Below, piece after piece: positions 47,835-56,080 of a stretch of 64,000 bases of DNA (positions within the stretch are counted from its first letter, which is position 1; each line of letters opens with the position of its first letter). The notes under the pieces were generated by a model. The model saw only the letters and a program-made list of their open reading frames with translations, made no database searches and was not told the DNA's origin. This DNA is from Bradyrhizobium sp. CB82 (GTDB taxonomy: Bacteria; Pseudomonadota; Alphaproteobacteria; Rhizobiales; Xanthobacteraceae). The DNA lies in assembly GCF_029714405.1 (NCBI RefSeq), contig NZ_CP121650.1, positions 62,001-126,000 of the forward strand, in the 5' to 3' direction. A program made the translations under genes and the position numbers.

Positions 47835-49148
47835 TTAACGTTCAGCTGCGAATATGCGCCACTCCCCCGGGATACCCTTGAGGGATCGGGTGCCGCGGTC
47901 CTTGAAGCGCAACCCAGAACCGGCCACCAGATCCTTGACCGTGCTCGACACCAAAACCTCGCTTGCACCGGCAAGCGCCGCAACCCGCGCTCCTATGTGC
48001 ACAGCGATACCGCCGACATCATCACCAATCATTTCGCACTCGCCTGTATGAAGCCCAGCACGAACCTCTATGCCGAGCGGCCTGATTTCCTCGGCAATGG
48101 CCGAGGCGCAGCGAACGCCGCGGGCTGGACCGTCAAAGGTCGCGAGAAAGCCGTCTCCAGTTGTTTTCACTTCTCGGCCTCGAAAGCGCGCGAGATTGCG
48201 CCGGATCGTTGCGTGATGATTCTCGAGAAGATCACGCCAGCGTTGATCGCCAAGCTCAGCGGCTTTCTCGGTTGAACCCACGATATCGGTGAAGAGAACC
48301 GTGGCGAGGACGCGGTCGACCGGGACCGATGTCCTTGAACCAGTCAAGAATTCCTCGATGGCATCGGAAATTTCGTCTGCGTTTTCTCCGACGTAGAAAA
48401 TGTGGTCGCTTCCCGAAAGCTCAAAAAGCCGGGCGCCGGGAATGTGCGCCGCCACGTCGCGCCCACCCTCTACACTGACAGTTTTATCCCCAGTCCGGTG
48501 GATCACGAGGGTTGGCACCCGAACCGCCGGTAGAATATCGCTGATTTCGATCTGGCTGTTCATGCTCATGAGAGCTTTCACGGCGGCTGGGCTGGCACCG
48601 AGCCGCTCGTTGCGACCCCACCAGCGTTGGAAAGCCGCGTCATTCGCGCGAGAAGGCGCGAATTTCTGTACGCTGCCGCCTGTGCCCCATGCCTGCTCAA
48701 CGTAACCGAAAAACGACTCGAGCGCTTCGTTGGTCGGAAACCAGTAGGAAAACCGTGAAAAGCTGCCATAGAGCACCAGCGCGCGGCAACGGTCGGGGTA
48801 GGTTGCGGCAAATAAGACGGACAGCGGAGCGCCTTCAGAAATCCCAAGGAGTGCCGCCTGCTCCATGCCGGCGGCATCCATGACCGCTCGAAGATCGTCC
48901 ATACGTTGGTCGAGGCCGGGAAGCTCCACGCCCCGATCCGACATGCCGGTCCCGCGCTTGTCGAAAGTTACCACTCGGGCGTAGGTGCCCAAACGATTCA
49001 GAAAGCGAGCGAGATCGGGCTCTTCCCAATAATTCTCTACGTTCGATACAAACCCCGGAACCATAACCAGATTGATCGGACCACCGCCGAACGACTGGTA
49101 GGCAATATGCACATCGCCGCTCTTGGCGTATTGCGTGACCGGCTGCAT
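47835..49148 (-). CDS. Alpha/beta-hydrolase fused to class III nucleotidyl cyclase
   Basis: 437 residues. Residues 1-270 are an alpha/beta-hydrolase: oxyanion region LVMVPGFVSNVENYWEEPDL, nucleophile elbow ALLGISEGAPLSVLF, late Asp in VIHRTGDKTVSVEGG and His in ELSGSDHIFYVGE. Residues 280-437 are an adenylate/guanylate cyclase domain: metal-binding Asp residues in ATVLFTDIVGSTEKA and VKTTGDGFLATFDGP, then VRAGLHTGECEM and GIAVHIGARVAALA. It might make cAMP in response to a small ligand handled by the hydrolase half. The start MQPVTQYAKSGDVHIAYQSF matches related proteins. It sits between two insertion sequences. Confidence 0.88.
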   Translation of the reverse strand: MQPVTQYAKSGDVHIAYQSFGGGPINLVMVPGFVSNVENYWEEPDLARFLNRLGTYARVVTFDKRGTGMSDRGVELPGLDQRMDDLRAVMDAAGMEQAALLGISEGAPLSVLFAATYPDRCRALVLYGSFSRFSYWFPTNEALESFFGYVEQAWGTGGSVQKFAPSRANDAAFQRWWGRNERLGASPAAVKALMSMNSQIEISDILPAVRVPTLVIHRTGDKTVSVEGGRDVAAHIPGARLFELSGSDHIFYVGENADEISDAIEEFLTGSRTSVPVDRVLATVLFTDIVGSTEKAAELGDQRWRDLLENHHATIRRNLARFRGREVKTTGDGFLATFDGPARGVRCASAIAEEIRPLGIEVRAGLHTGECEMIGDDVGGIAVHIGARVAALAGASEVLVSSTVKDLVAGSGLRFKDRGTRSLKGIPGEWRIFAAER

Positions 49149-49582
49149 GGGCGTCCCTACAGGTTCACCGGGCTTTACCCGGCCGAATTCTGAAACCTGA
49201 CCTGACGATGGAAAAACGGCAAGCCCCACAATGTCGTCTTCTGTGAAGGGTTTCGGATGCCGGCCGCGTGAGGGATGGCGCCGCGGCTTCGGGCGGCTGG
49301 CGTCCGAAAGCCTCCAAGGGAGGAAACCGCGCGTAAGGGAACGTAAGGTGGGGCCGCATGCGCTATGGGGATTTGGGCGCCGCGGGCGAGCTGGCGGATT
49401 TGAATCGAGCCGATGCAACGAGCTGTTCGACAGTTGAGCGGCGGACGAATGACTGCGGATGGTGCCGAGCGCTGTAAATTGTCGAACGATTTGCGGTGAC
49501 AGCCGGATATCAGAACGCGCTTTCCGGTGGCCGATCGAGAGATGGCGAGCACAATGAGGAGATTTGCGGGATTGTGACGCGG
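49149..49582. other. Intergenic region between the cyclase and the IS91-type element
   Basis: About 430 bases. The cyclase frame stays open upstream through most of it, but the translation is Arg/Pro/Ser-rich without family features. An imperfect inverted repeat GTTCGACAGTT (49425-49435) and AATTGTCGAAC (49477-49487) may be a regulatory site for the cyclase. The junction with the IS91-type element cannot be placed. Confidence 0.4.
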
Positions 49583-50782
49583 TCACGAGGTGTCGATCCT
49601 GAAGCGGTTCGTTGGAGCTGTCGGCCGATGACGTGGCGTACAACCGGCCTCGAAGACCTCGATGATGATCATGTGACCGCCGCAGCATGGGCAGGTCGGC
49701 TTGCCGGGGTCGATAGCGGCAGTGCTGGGCTCGGCTTCAGGTGTTGCAGCGGCGAGCAGTTCCCTCGCGCGGGCGATGTTGGCGGCGCAAGCACCTTTGG
49801 CGAACAGGCCGTAGTGGCGGATGCGATGCAAGCCTTTTGGCAGCACATGGATGAGGAAGCGGCGGATGAACTCGTCTGTTGCGAGCGTCATGCGCTTGTA
49901 TCGATTGCGGCCCTCGACGCGGTAGTCCTTCCACTTGAAGGTGACGCCTTGCTGGTCGCAGGCGATCAGGCGGCTGTTGGCGATGGCAACGCGGTGGGTG
50001 TAGCGCGACAGATAGGCCAGCACTGCCTGAGGTCCGCCGAACGGGCGCTTTGCGTAGACAACCCATTCCGCCTTGCGTAGCGGTGCGAGATAAGCCGCGA
50101 AGGATTGCGCCTCGGCGAGATAGGCGTGATCGCCGAAGAAGCTCAGGCGGCCGGCTTGGTGCGCGGCGACGAGCTTCTCCAGGAACAGTCGTCGGAACAG
50201 GCGGGAGAGCACGCGCACGGAGAGGAAGAATCCGGGCCGGCAGGACACCCAGCGCTGGCCGTCGGGTGCGATGCCGCCGCCCGGCACGATCATGTGCACA
50301 TGCGGGTGATGGGTGAGCGCCGAGCCCCAGCTGTGCAGCACGGAGGTGATGCCGATCCTGGCACCAAGATGCTTCGGATCAGCGGCAATCGTCAGCATGG
50401 TCTCGGCCGACACCTTGAACAGGAGATCGTATAGGGCGGCCTTGTTCTGGTAGGCGATGTCGGCGATCGCCACAGGCAGCGTGAACACGACATGATAGTA
50501 CGGTACCGGCAACAGGTCGGCTTCGCGGTCGGCAAGCCATTCCTTCGCGGCGGCGCCTTGGCACTTCGGACAGTGCCGGTTGCGGCAGGAGTTGTAGGCG
50601 ATGGTCGTGTAGGCGCAGTCCGCGCAGCGCGCGACATGGCCGCCGAGGGCTGCCGTGCGGCAGCGCTCGATTGCCGACATCACCTTGAGCTGGTCGAGGC
50701 TGACGTGACCGGCATGGGCCTTGCGCCACGCCGGACCATGGCTGCGGAAGATATCCGCAACCTCCAACGCCGAGCGCGACAT
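49583..50782 (-). CDS. IS91-family transposase (Y2-type rolling circle)
   Basis: 399 residues. The N-terminal zinc-binding region has CADCAYTTIAYNSCRNRHCPKC; the replication-initiator-like core has GSALTHHPHVHMIVPGGGIA (HUH motif) and VLAYLSRYTHRVAIANSRLI with the Tyr residues expected for catalysis. The C-terminus carries CPCCGGHMIIIE, a further zinc-ribbon-like pair. It forms a unit with the tyrosine recombinase gene ten bases upstream. It appears full length. Confidence 0.92.
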   Translation of the reverse strand: MSRSALEVADIFRSHGPAWRKAHAGHVSLDQLKVMSAIERCRTAALGGHVARCADCAYTTIAYNSCRNRHCPKCQGAAAKEWLADREADLLPVPYYHVVFTLPVAIADIAYQNKAALYDLLFKVSAETMLTIAADPKHLGARIGITSVLHSWGSALTHHPHVHMIVPGGGIAPDGQRWVSCRPGFFLSVRVLSRLFRRLFLEKLVAAHQAGRLSFFGDHAYLAEAQSFAAYLAPLRKAEWVVYAKRPFGGPQAVLAYLSRYTHRVAIANSRLIACDQQGVTFKWKDYRVEGRNRYKRMTLATDEFIRRFLIHVLPKGLHRIRHYGLFAKGACAANIARARELLAAATPEAEPSTAAIDPGKPTCPCCGGHMIIIEVFEAGCTPRHRPTAPTNRFRIDTS

Positions 50783-50791
50783 TGCCGCGCG

Positions 50792-51667
50792 TCAGTTGGG
50801 CGGCCGGATCTCCTTGAGCTTGAGCGCGACCTGCTCCAACGGGCTCATGACTTCGCTGATCGTCTTGGTGGCGACGCGGGTATAGAGCGCCGTGGTGTCG
50901 AGCTTGGCGTGGCCGAGGAGGACCTGGATCACACGGACATCGATGTTCTGCTCGAGCAGATGGGTGGCGAAGCTGTGCCGCAAGGTATGCAGCGAGACGC
51001 GCTTCTTGATCTCCGCCATCTGGACCGCGGCGTGACAGGCACGATTGAGCTGGCGCGTGGTCATCGGCTGGGCCGGGTCGCGGCCCGGGAACAGCCAGCC
51101 CTGCGGGCGCGACGCCTTCCACCAGGCGCGCAGCAGGTCGAGCAGGCTGGGCGAGAGCATGACGTTACGGTCCTTGCCGCCCTTGCCCTGCTCGACGCGA
51201 ATGATCATGCGTTTGCTGTCGATGTCGGAAACCTTGAGCGAGACCACCTCGGTGGCGCGCAGGCCGGCGCCATAGGCCACGCTCAGCGCCGCCTTATACT
51301 TCAGCCCCGGTGCGGCATCGAGCAGGCGCGCCACCTCCTCGACGCTGAGCACCACCGGCAGCTTGCGCGGCTCGTGGATGACATGGGTGTGCTCGACGAT
51401 CTCGTGGCGCCTGAGCGTGACCTTAAAGAAGAACCGCAATGTCGAGACGGTCTGGTTGATGGTCGGCGCGCCAACACCGCTCGCCGCCAGATGCAGCTGG
51501 TAGCGGCGCACGTCCTCGAAGCTCGCCGTATCGGGCGAGCGCCCGAGGAACGCCGCGAAGTTCTTGACCCTTTGCACGTAGTCATGTTGGGTCTTCGGGG
51601 CCAACTTGCGGATCGTCATGTCTTCGATCATGCGCCGGCGCAATGGGCTCACTGCCTCGTCGGTCAT
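50792..51667 (-). CDS. Tyrosine-type recombinase linked to the IS91-family transposase
   Basis: 291 residues from MTDEAVSPLRRRMIEDMTIR. An N-terminal SAM-like core-binding domain (APKTQHDYVQRVKNFAAFLG) precedes the catalytic domain, with Arg in AYGAGLRATEVVSLKVSD, the HxxR in VSLHTLRHSFATHLLEQ, the second His in VQVLLGHAKLDTTALYTR-type sequence (here VIQVLLGHAKLDTTALY) and the nucleophile Tyr in ALYTRV. Such integrases accompany a subset of IS91-like elements; their role in the element's movement is not settled. Confidence 0.9.
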   Translation of the reverse strand: MTDEAVSPLRRRMIEDMTIRKLAPKTQHDYVQRVKNFAAFLGRSPDTASFEDVRRYQLHLAASGVGAPTINQTVSTLRFFFKVTLRRHEIVEHTHVIHEPRKLPVVLSVEEVARLLDAAPGLKYKAALSVAYGAGLRATEVVSLKVSDIDSKRMIIRVEQGKGGKDRNVMLSPSLLDLLRAWWKASRPQGWLFPGRDPAQPMTTRQLNRACHAAVQMAEIKKRVSLHTLRHSFATHLLEQNIDVRVIQVLLGHAKLDTTALYTRVATKTISEVMSPLEQVALKLKEIRPPN

Positions 51668-51676
51668 GGGGATGCT

Positions 51677-51721
51677 CCTGTCTTGAGTGAGGTTGTTGCA
51701 ACCCCTCAATCTCAAGACAGG
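51677..51721. repeat. Hairpin at the end of the IS91-type element
   Basis: CCTGTCTTGAG (51677-51687) and CTCAAGACAGG (51711-51721) pair perfectly; inner GAGG and CCTC extend the stem. It lies just upstream of the recombinase start. IS91 elements lack terminal inverted repeats but have a hairpin at one terminus, so this may be the element's end or an operator for the recombinase gene. Confidence 0.55.
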
Positions 51722-51948
51722 ACGCCCCTTGGCGCTATCGGCTTGGCCGCCCCGCTTGCCGCAGCGCCTTACCGCGCGAGCGGTTTAGTCCAGAGGCCCT
51801 TCTCGGACCTCATGCGATGTCCGATCCTGTGCCGCTACCGCCGCGCCCTTGATAGTCTCCGCGCTCCAACGGCTTGCGCCTCGATTCAATGCTGGTTGTC
51901 AGCCGTTGGATATCTATATGGCCTGAGAATGCAATTGGTGATCAGCAG

Positions 51949-52155
51949 ATGGGTCAGGCAAGACAAAAAAGCAGAAACTTAAACGCGCTTCTGAGGAGCG
52001 AAACTCGCTGCATCTATTGTACCAGCATCCCCACAACGATCGAGCATATGCCCCCGATCACTATGTTTACGGGCCGCGCACGCCCGAATGGGATGGAGTT
52101 TGCATTCCAATCTGCACATCCCGATCATCGCCACATCGAATCCGACGTTCTATGA
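51949..52155 (+). pseudogene. Truncated HNH-like protein remnant
   Basis: MGQARQKSRNLNALLRSETR, then CIYCTSIPTTIEHMPPITMF, looks like the start of a family in which CxxC and EHMPP form a zinc/HNH-like site. Similarity fades after ARPNGMEFAFQS, where a second CxxC would be expected, and a stop follows soon after. I judge it a broken gene next to the IS91-type element; the family assignment is from memory. Confidence 0.45.
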
Positions 52156-52394
52156 CTTTCCGCAGTTTGCTGAAAATCTCCACTTCGTGAGGCCCGGAGA
52201 GCTGCGAAAGCTCATTCCGCCAAGGTATCTATCAACTCAAATCAATCGGCCAGCGGACAGCCAACGCTTTAGAGTTCCACGCTTACGACCAACATCTTTT
52301 GTGCGGGTTGGGGAGCCGCATACGGGATTCCGTACCCGTTGCTTCGGATCGTTCCGGAATGGAGCCTGTGCAAACCCCGGCTAGGTGCTTGAAC

Positions 52395-52485
52395 CTGCAC
52401 GGGGATGTGCCCATATTGGGTCACAAGGGGTGCCATTGTGGGCCCTGAAACATCAAAGTCGCTTTCCGAGAGGACTTTGTAAACT
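52395..52485 (+). promoter_or_regulatory. ROSE-like RNA thermometer upstream of hsp20
   Basis: The last hairpin is CAAAGTC (52454-52460) paired with GACTTTG (52473-52479). It includes TCGCT (52459-52463), matching the ROSE signature U(U/C)GCU, opposite AGGA (52471-52474), the ribosome site six bases inside. Weaker hairpins (GCAC...GTGC) lie upstream. ROSE elements keep rhizobial small heat-shock mRNAs closed at low temperature. Confidence 0.65.
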
Positions 52486-52911
52486 ATGTCTCGTGTTCCC
52501 ACGTTATCCAGTCCGTTCCTCCTGGGCTTCGACGAGATCGAGCGCGTGCTCGATCGTGTCGTCAAAGGCGCCGACGGCTACCCTCCCTACAATATCGAGA
52601 GGTGCGATCGGTCGGAGGGTCAACCCGAGCGCTTACGCATCACGCTGGCGGTCGCCGGCTTCACCCGCGACCAACTCGATGTAACCATTGAGGAAAACCA
52701 GCTCGTGATCCGCGGGCGTCAGCAGGACGACAAGACCCGGCAATACATCCATCGCGGCATCGCCGCGCGCCACTTCCAGCGCACCTTCGTGCTGGCGGAG
52801 GGGATGCTGGTGCTGGGTGCGGATCTGAAGAACGGGCTGCTGTCGATCGATCTTGCCCGGCCGGAACCGGAAAAGATCGTTAAGACAATCGCTATCAATG
52901 AGCACGAATAA
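52486..52911 (+). CDS. Small heat shock protein, Hsp20 family
   Basis: ATP-independent chaperone holding unfolding proteins, 141 residues, class A rhizobial type. The alpha-crystallin domain spans about residues 35-130: YPPYNIERC, RITLAVAGFTRDQLDVTIEE, IHRGIAARHFQRTFVLAEG and DLKNGLLSIDLARPEPE. The N-terminus SPFLLGFDEIERVLDRV is typical. It is expected to be heat induced through the ROSE-like leader. It is followed after 50 bases by a DUF1150 gene, the usual partner. Confidence 0.94.
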   Translation: MSRVPTLSSPFLLGFDEIERVLDRVVKGADGYPPYNIERCDRSEGQPERLRITLAVAGFTRDQLDVTIEENQLVIRGRQQDDKTRQYIHRGIAARHFQRTFVLAEGMLVLGADLKNGLLSIDLARPEPEKIVKTIAINEHE

Positions 52912-52961
52912 TGGAACGAGTAGCGGACTCGACCGCTTAGTTTCCCAGAGGAGTCGAGACC

Positions 52962-53234
52962 ATGAGTAACGGTCAAGTTGCGTTCGAATACGAAGCCCAG
53001 AACGTCTCACCCGAGACGCTGGCGACCCTCGGCGAAGGCCACATCGCCTATGTGAAGCAGATCCGCTCCGAGGACGTGCCAGGCCTGTTTCCCGAGGCGC
53101 CCAAGATTGCGCCGGGCCTGAAACTCTTCGCCCTCCACGCCGCCGACGGCACGCCGATCATGCTGACCGACAGTCGCGAAGCCGCGATCGCGAATGCCTG
53201 GAGCAACGAGTTGCAGGCGGTGAGCGTGCACTGA
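52962..53234 (+). CDS. DUF1150 family protein
   Basis: 90 residues: VSPETLATLGEGHIAYVKQI, LFPEAPKIAPGLKLFALHAA, DGTPIMLTDSREAAIANAWS. This is the complete DUF1150 domain. The family nearly always lies next to hsp20 genes in Rhizobiales, so a link to the heat response is likely, but its function is unknown. A clear GGAG site precedes the ATG. Confidence 0.92.
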   Translation: MSNGQVAFEYEAQNVSPETLATLGEGHIAYVKQIRSEDVPGLFPEAPKIAPGLKLFALHAADGTPIMLTDSREAAIANAWSNELQAVSVH

Positions 53235-53267
53235 CGTAGCGCCATCATTCAGCATCCCCGAGTTCGG

Positions 53268-53316
53268 ATGCGCGGGTTTGCTCAGTCGAAATCGAGCGAG
53301 CCCGCGCATTTTCTTT
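53268..53316 (+). terminator. Intrinsic terminator after hsp20-DUF1150
   Basis: ATGCGCGGGTTTGCTC and GAGCGAGCCCGCGCAT form a long stem, followed by TTTTCTTT, 34 bases after the DUF1150 stop. It lies just before the convergent acyl-CoA synthetase gene. Confidence 0.85.
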
Positions 53317-53333
53317 GATGACGGCAGGCTCGA

Positions 53334-54857
53334 TCAGGTCAATCGCGCACGGATGTCCGGCTTCAGCACCTTGCCGACCTTGGAACGCGGAAGATCGTCC
53401 CAGATTTCGATCTGCTTCGGCGTCTTGACGCTACCGATCTGCTGCTTGACGAAGGCGGCCAGCACCGCCGGGTCGATGCTATGGCCGGCACGCGGCTGCA
53501 CCACCGCCACGATCCGTTCACCCCACTTCGGATCGGGCAGCCCGATGACCGCGCAATCCTGCACCGCCTCGTGGGCGCGCAAGGCGTTCTCGACCTCGAT
53601 CGAGTAGACGTTGAAGCCGCCGGTGATGATCATGTCCTTGGCGCGATCGACGATGTAGAGGTAGCCGTCGCCGTCGATGTAGCCGATGTCGCCGGTATGG
53701 TGCCAGCCATGCGCCGAGACCTCGGCCGTCGCTTGTGGATTTTTGTAATACCCCATCATGACGAGCGAACCACGGACCACGATTTCGCCGCGCGACCCGG
53801 TTGGCAGCAGATTGCCATCGCCGTCCATGATGCCGGCGGTCACCAGCGGACTGATCCGCCCGGCAGAGGCGAGGCGGTGTCGTGCGATGCTGCCGTCCGG
53901 ATTGTAATGCCCGTCCGGCGGCAACATCGAGATCATCATCGGCGCCTCGGTCTGACCGAATAGCTGGGCCATCGGCCCGATCCGCTGCAAGGCTTCCTCG
54001 AGCCGCGCGGCGGATATCGGCGCGGCGCCGTACCAGAAGCACTGCAGCGAGGCGAGATCGGTCGAACCGAGCTGCGGATGATCCAGCAGCATGTAGATCA
54101 CGGTCGGCGGCAGAAACGTGTGGGTGACGCGATAGCGCGCGATCAGCGTCAGGAATTCGCCGATATCGGGATGAGCCATGATCACGATGCGCCCGCCGAG
54201 CGTCATGATTGGAAAGCAGAGCACGCCGGCGGCATGCGTCAGCGGCGCCAGGGCAAGATAGACGGGCCGGCCCCTGAACGGATAGCCCATCAGCGTCAAC
54301 GCGGTCATCGCCTCGATGTTGCGCCCGGACAGCATCACACCTTTCGGCTTGCCGGTGGTGCCGCCGGTGCCCGGAATCATCGCGAGATCGTCGACCGGCT
54401 CCCGTCGATAGAAGTCGTCGGCAAGGCCATCGAGCCAGCGCTCGAAGGAGGGTGCGAACGGCAGCTCGATATCGAGACAGACCAGCACGCGCAGCTTCGG
54501 CAACTCGTTGCGCACCGCCTCGATCATGGCGGCGAAGCTCGAATGAAACAGCAGCAGGCTGCAATCGAACTGATCGAGTATGAACCTGTTTTCGGCAGCC
54601 TCGTTGCGCGGATTGATCGGACACCACACCGCGCCGGCGCGCGAGATGCCGAAGACGCAACTGAAGGCAAGCGGATCGTTGCCCGACAAGATGGCGACCT
54701 TATCGCCGGGGGCAATGCCCGACCGGTCGAGCCCGCGCGCGATGCGGTAGCTCAGCCGCTGCACCTCGTCATAGCTGAAATCGCGTCCGCCAATCGTGAA
54801 GCAGGGCGCGTCGGCGCCGAGCGAAGCGCCTTTGTCGAGATAGTCGGTGAAGCCCAT
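53334..54857 (-). CDS. AMP-dependent acyl-CoA synthetase (ligase)
   Basis: ANL-superfamily enzyme activating a carboxylic acid with ATP and CoA, 507 residues. The P-loop-like motif is MIPGTGGTTGKPKGVMLSG, the A5 motif LFGQTEAPMMISML, the A8 hinge YLYIVDRAKDMIITGGFNVY and the catalytic Lys is in PRSKVGKVLKP. The start MGFTDYLDKGASLGADAPCF fits the family; the frame is open upstream into the next gene. The substrate is unknown. With the reductase-like and SDR genes upstream and a TetR regulator it may form a small catabolic cluster. Confidence 0.92.
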   Translation of the reverse strand: MGFTDYLDKGASLGADAPCFTIGGRDFSYDEVQRLSYRIARGLDRSGIAPGDKVAILSGNDPLAFSCVFGISRAGAVWCPINPRNEAAENRFILDQFDCSLLLFHSSFAAMIEAVRNELPKLRVLVCLDIELPFAPSFERWLDGLADDFYRREPVDDLAMIPGTGGTTGKPKGVMLSGRNIEAMTALTLMGYPFRGRPVYLALAPLTHAAGVLCFPIMTLGGRIVIMAHPDIGEFLTLIARYRVTHTFLPPTVIYMLLDHPQLGSTDLASLQCFWYGAAPISAARLEEALQRIGPMAQLFGQTEAPMMISMLPPDGHYNPDGSIARHRLASAGRISPLVTAGIMDGDGNLLPTGSRGEIVVRGSLVMMGYYKNPQATAEVSAHGWHHTGDIGYIDGDGYLYIVDRAKDMIITGGFNVYSIEVENALRAHEAVQDCAVIGLPDPKWGERIVAVVQPRAGHSIDPAVLAAFVKQQIGSVKTPKQIEIWDDLPRSKVGKVLKPDIRARLT

Positions 54858-54913
54858 GGTCGCTCCCGAAGCGGCAGCGGGTGACGCGGAGAACCGCGCC
54901 ACCCACGATTTAT

Positions 54914-56044
54914 CTAATCCTGCACGGTCAGAATCGGCTTGCTGACGAGCCCGAAGCTGCGCAATTGTCCGAGCAGCTCGCGATGGCCGAACGCCTGACA
55001 GCCGGAGGCGAAGCCCACGCGCTTGGGCGGCTGCTGCAGCAGATGCGCCGCGGCATAGGCCTGCAGCAAACCGGTCTGCTTGTAGTTGCTGTTGCCATAG
55101 ATGATGCAGTGCGCGCGCCCCAACGGGCCGGAAGCATGCACCGAATCCATCGACTTGTTGACGCGCGGGTTCTCGCGCGGTGGCATGGTGTTCATCACGC
55201 CGGCCGCGGTCTGCGCCAGCGCGGCGTAGCGGTCGTCGGGGTTCATGTCCTTGGTCGCCTCCATCGCGGCGGCGACGATCTGCGGCACGCCCATCATCAG
55301 CGCGCGGTTGAACACGCCGCCCAGCACCTTCACGTTGGCCACGCGCGGATCGCGCTTGAACCACACCGGGTGCGAGGTACCGCCCCAGGGCAGCGCCAGC
55401 GCCAGCTCGTGCTGGCCGGGGATGGCGAGATTGTAGAGGCCGGCATCGGGCTGATGCTCGACATACTTGTTCTGCTCTAGGTAGTAGGCCTTGGCCATCG
55501 CGGCGTTGACCAGGATGGTCTGCGTCGAGGCGATGGTCGGACTCCCGCCCCAGAACACGGCGATGTCCAGCGTGTCGAGGCCGGGGGTCTCCAGGCACAG
55601 CTGCGCGGCGATCTCGCCGGTGGTATACATCTGCGCGATGCCCGGCGCGAGCAGCAGGCCGGCATTGGCGAACTTCGCGCCCCACTCCTGCTCGACGGTG
55701 ATCAGCCAGTCCTGCTCGCCGGTCGTGTCGGTGTAGTGGCACTTGGAAGCCAGGCAGGCCTGGATCACCTCGCCGCCGAACTTGGCGAACGGGCCCACGG
55801 TGTTGAGCACCACCGAAGCGCCCTTGAACAGTTCAGTCAGCGCGGCCACGGTGTGCGGCACCGCCACCACCTCGTAGTCGGCGGTCTCGATGCCGGCCAC
55901 GTTCGACGTCATCGCGGCGTTGAGCTTCTCGGCGCTGCGGCCGGCGGCGATGAAGGGGATGTTGTACTCGCGCAAATATTCGCAGACCAGCCGGCCGGTG
56001 TAGCCGGAAGCGCCATAGACGATGACGGGCTTCTTCTCGCTCAT
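54914..56044 (-). CDS. Saccharopine dehydrogenase-like (trans-acting enoyl reductase type) protein
   Basis: 376 residues with an N-terminal Rossmann motif VIVYGASGYTGRLVCEYLRE (residues 7-26), then FIAAGRSAEKLNAA and VVLNTVGPFAKFGGEVIQAC. This is the pattern of the saccharopine dehydrogenase/trans-acting enoyl reductase group (DUF5938-like), NAD(P)-dependent enzymes of unclear substrate. It lies between the acyl-CoA synthetase (57 bases) and the SDR gene (36 bases), so the three are probably one transcript. Confidence 0.82.
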   Translation of the reverse strand: MSEKKPVIVYGASGYTGRLVCEYLREYNIPFIAAGRSAEKLNAAMTSNVAGIETADYEVVAVPHTVAALTELFKGASVVLNTVGPFAKFGGEVIQACLASKCHYTDTTGEQDWLITVEQEWGAKFANAGLLLAPGIAQMYTTGEIAAQLCLETPGLDTLDIAVFWGGSPTIASTQTILVNAAMAKAYYLEQNKYVEHQPDAGLYNLAIPGQHELALALPWGGTSHPVWFKRDPRVANVKVLGGVFNRALMMGVPQIVAAAMEATKDMNPDDRYAALAQTAAGVMNTMPPRENPRVNKSMDSVHASGPLGRAHCIIYGNSNYKQTGLLQAYAAAHLLQQPPKRVGFASGCQAFGHRELLGQLRSFGLVSKPILTVQD

Positions 56045-56080
56045 TGCGATCCTCCGAAATACTCGTTGTCGGCGTTGTCG

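Larger units (their letters stand above)
51668..52485. other. Intergenic stretch with hairpin, gene remnant and thermometer leader
   Basis: About 820 bases. It contains a strong hairpin (51677-51721), a truncated HNH-like gene (51949-52155) and the leader of hsp20. The sequence from about 51870 to 52385 is visibly richer in A and T than its surroundings, which suggests foreign DNA. Confidence 0.6.

Noticed and set aside
49149..49688. N-terminal 180-residue extension of the hydrolase-cyclase protein
   Set aside because: The frame is open, but the composition is Arg/Pro/Ser-rich with no domain; similarity to related proteins begins at MQPVTQYAKSG.
52088..52384. 98-residue plus-strand ORF before hsp20
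   Set aside because: It overlaps the gene remnant in another frame, has no recognisable domain and runs up to the thermometer leader; too weak to report as a gene.
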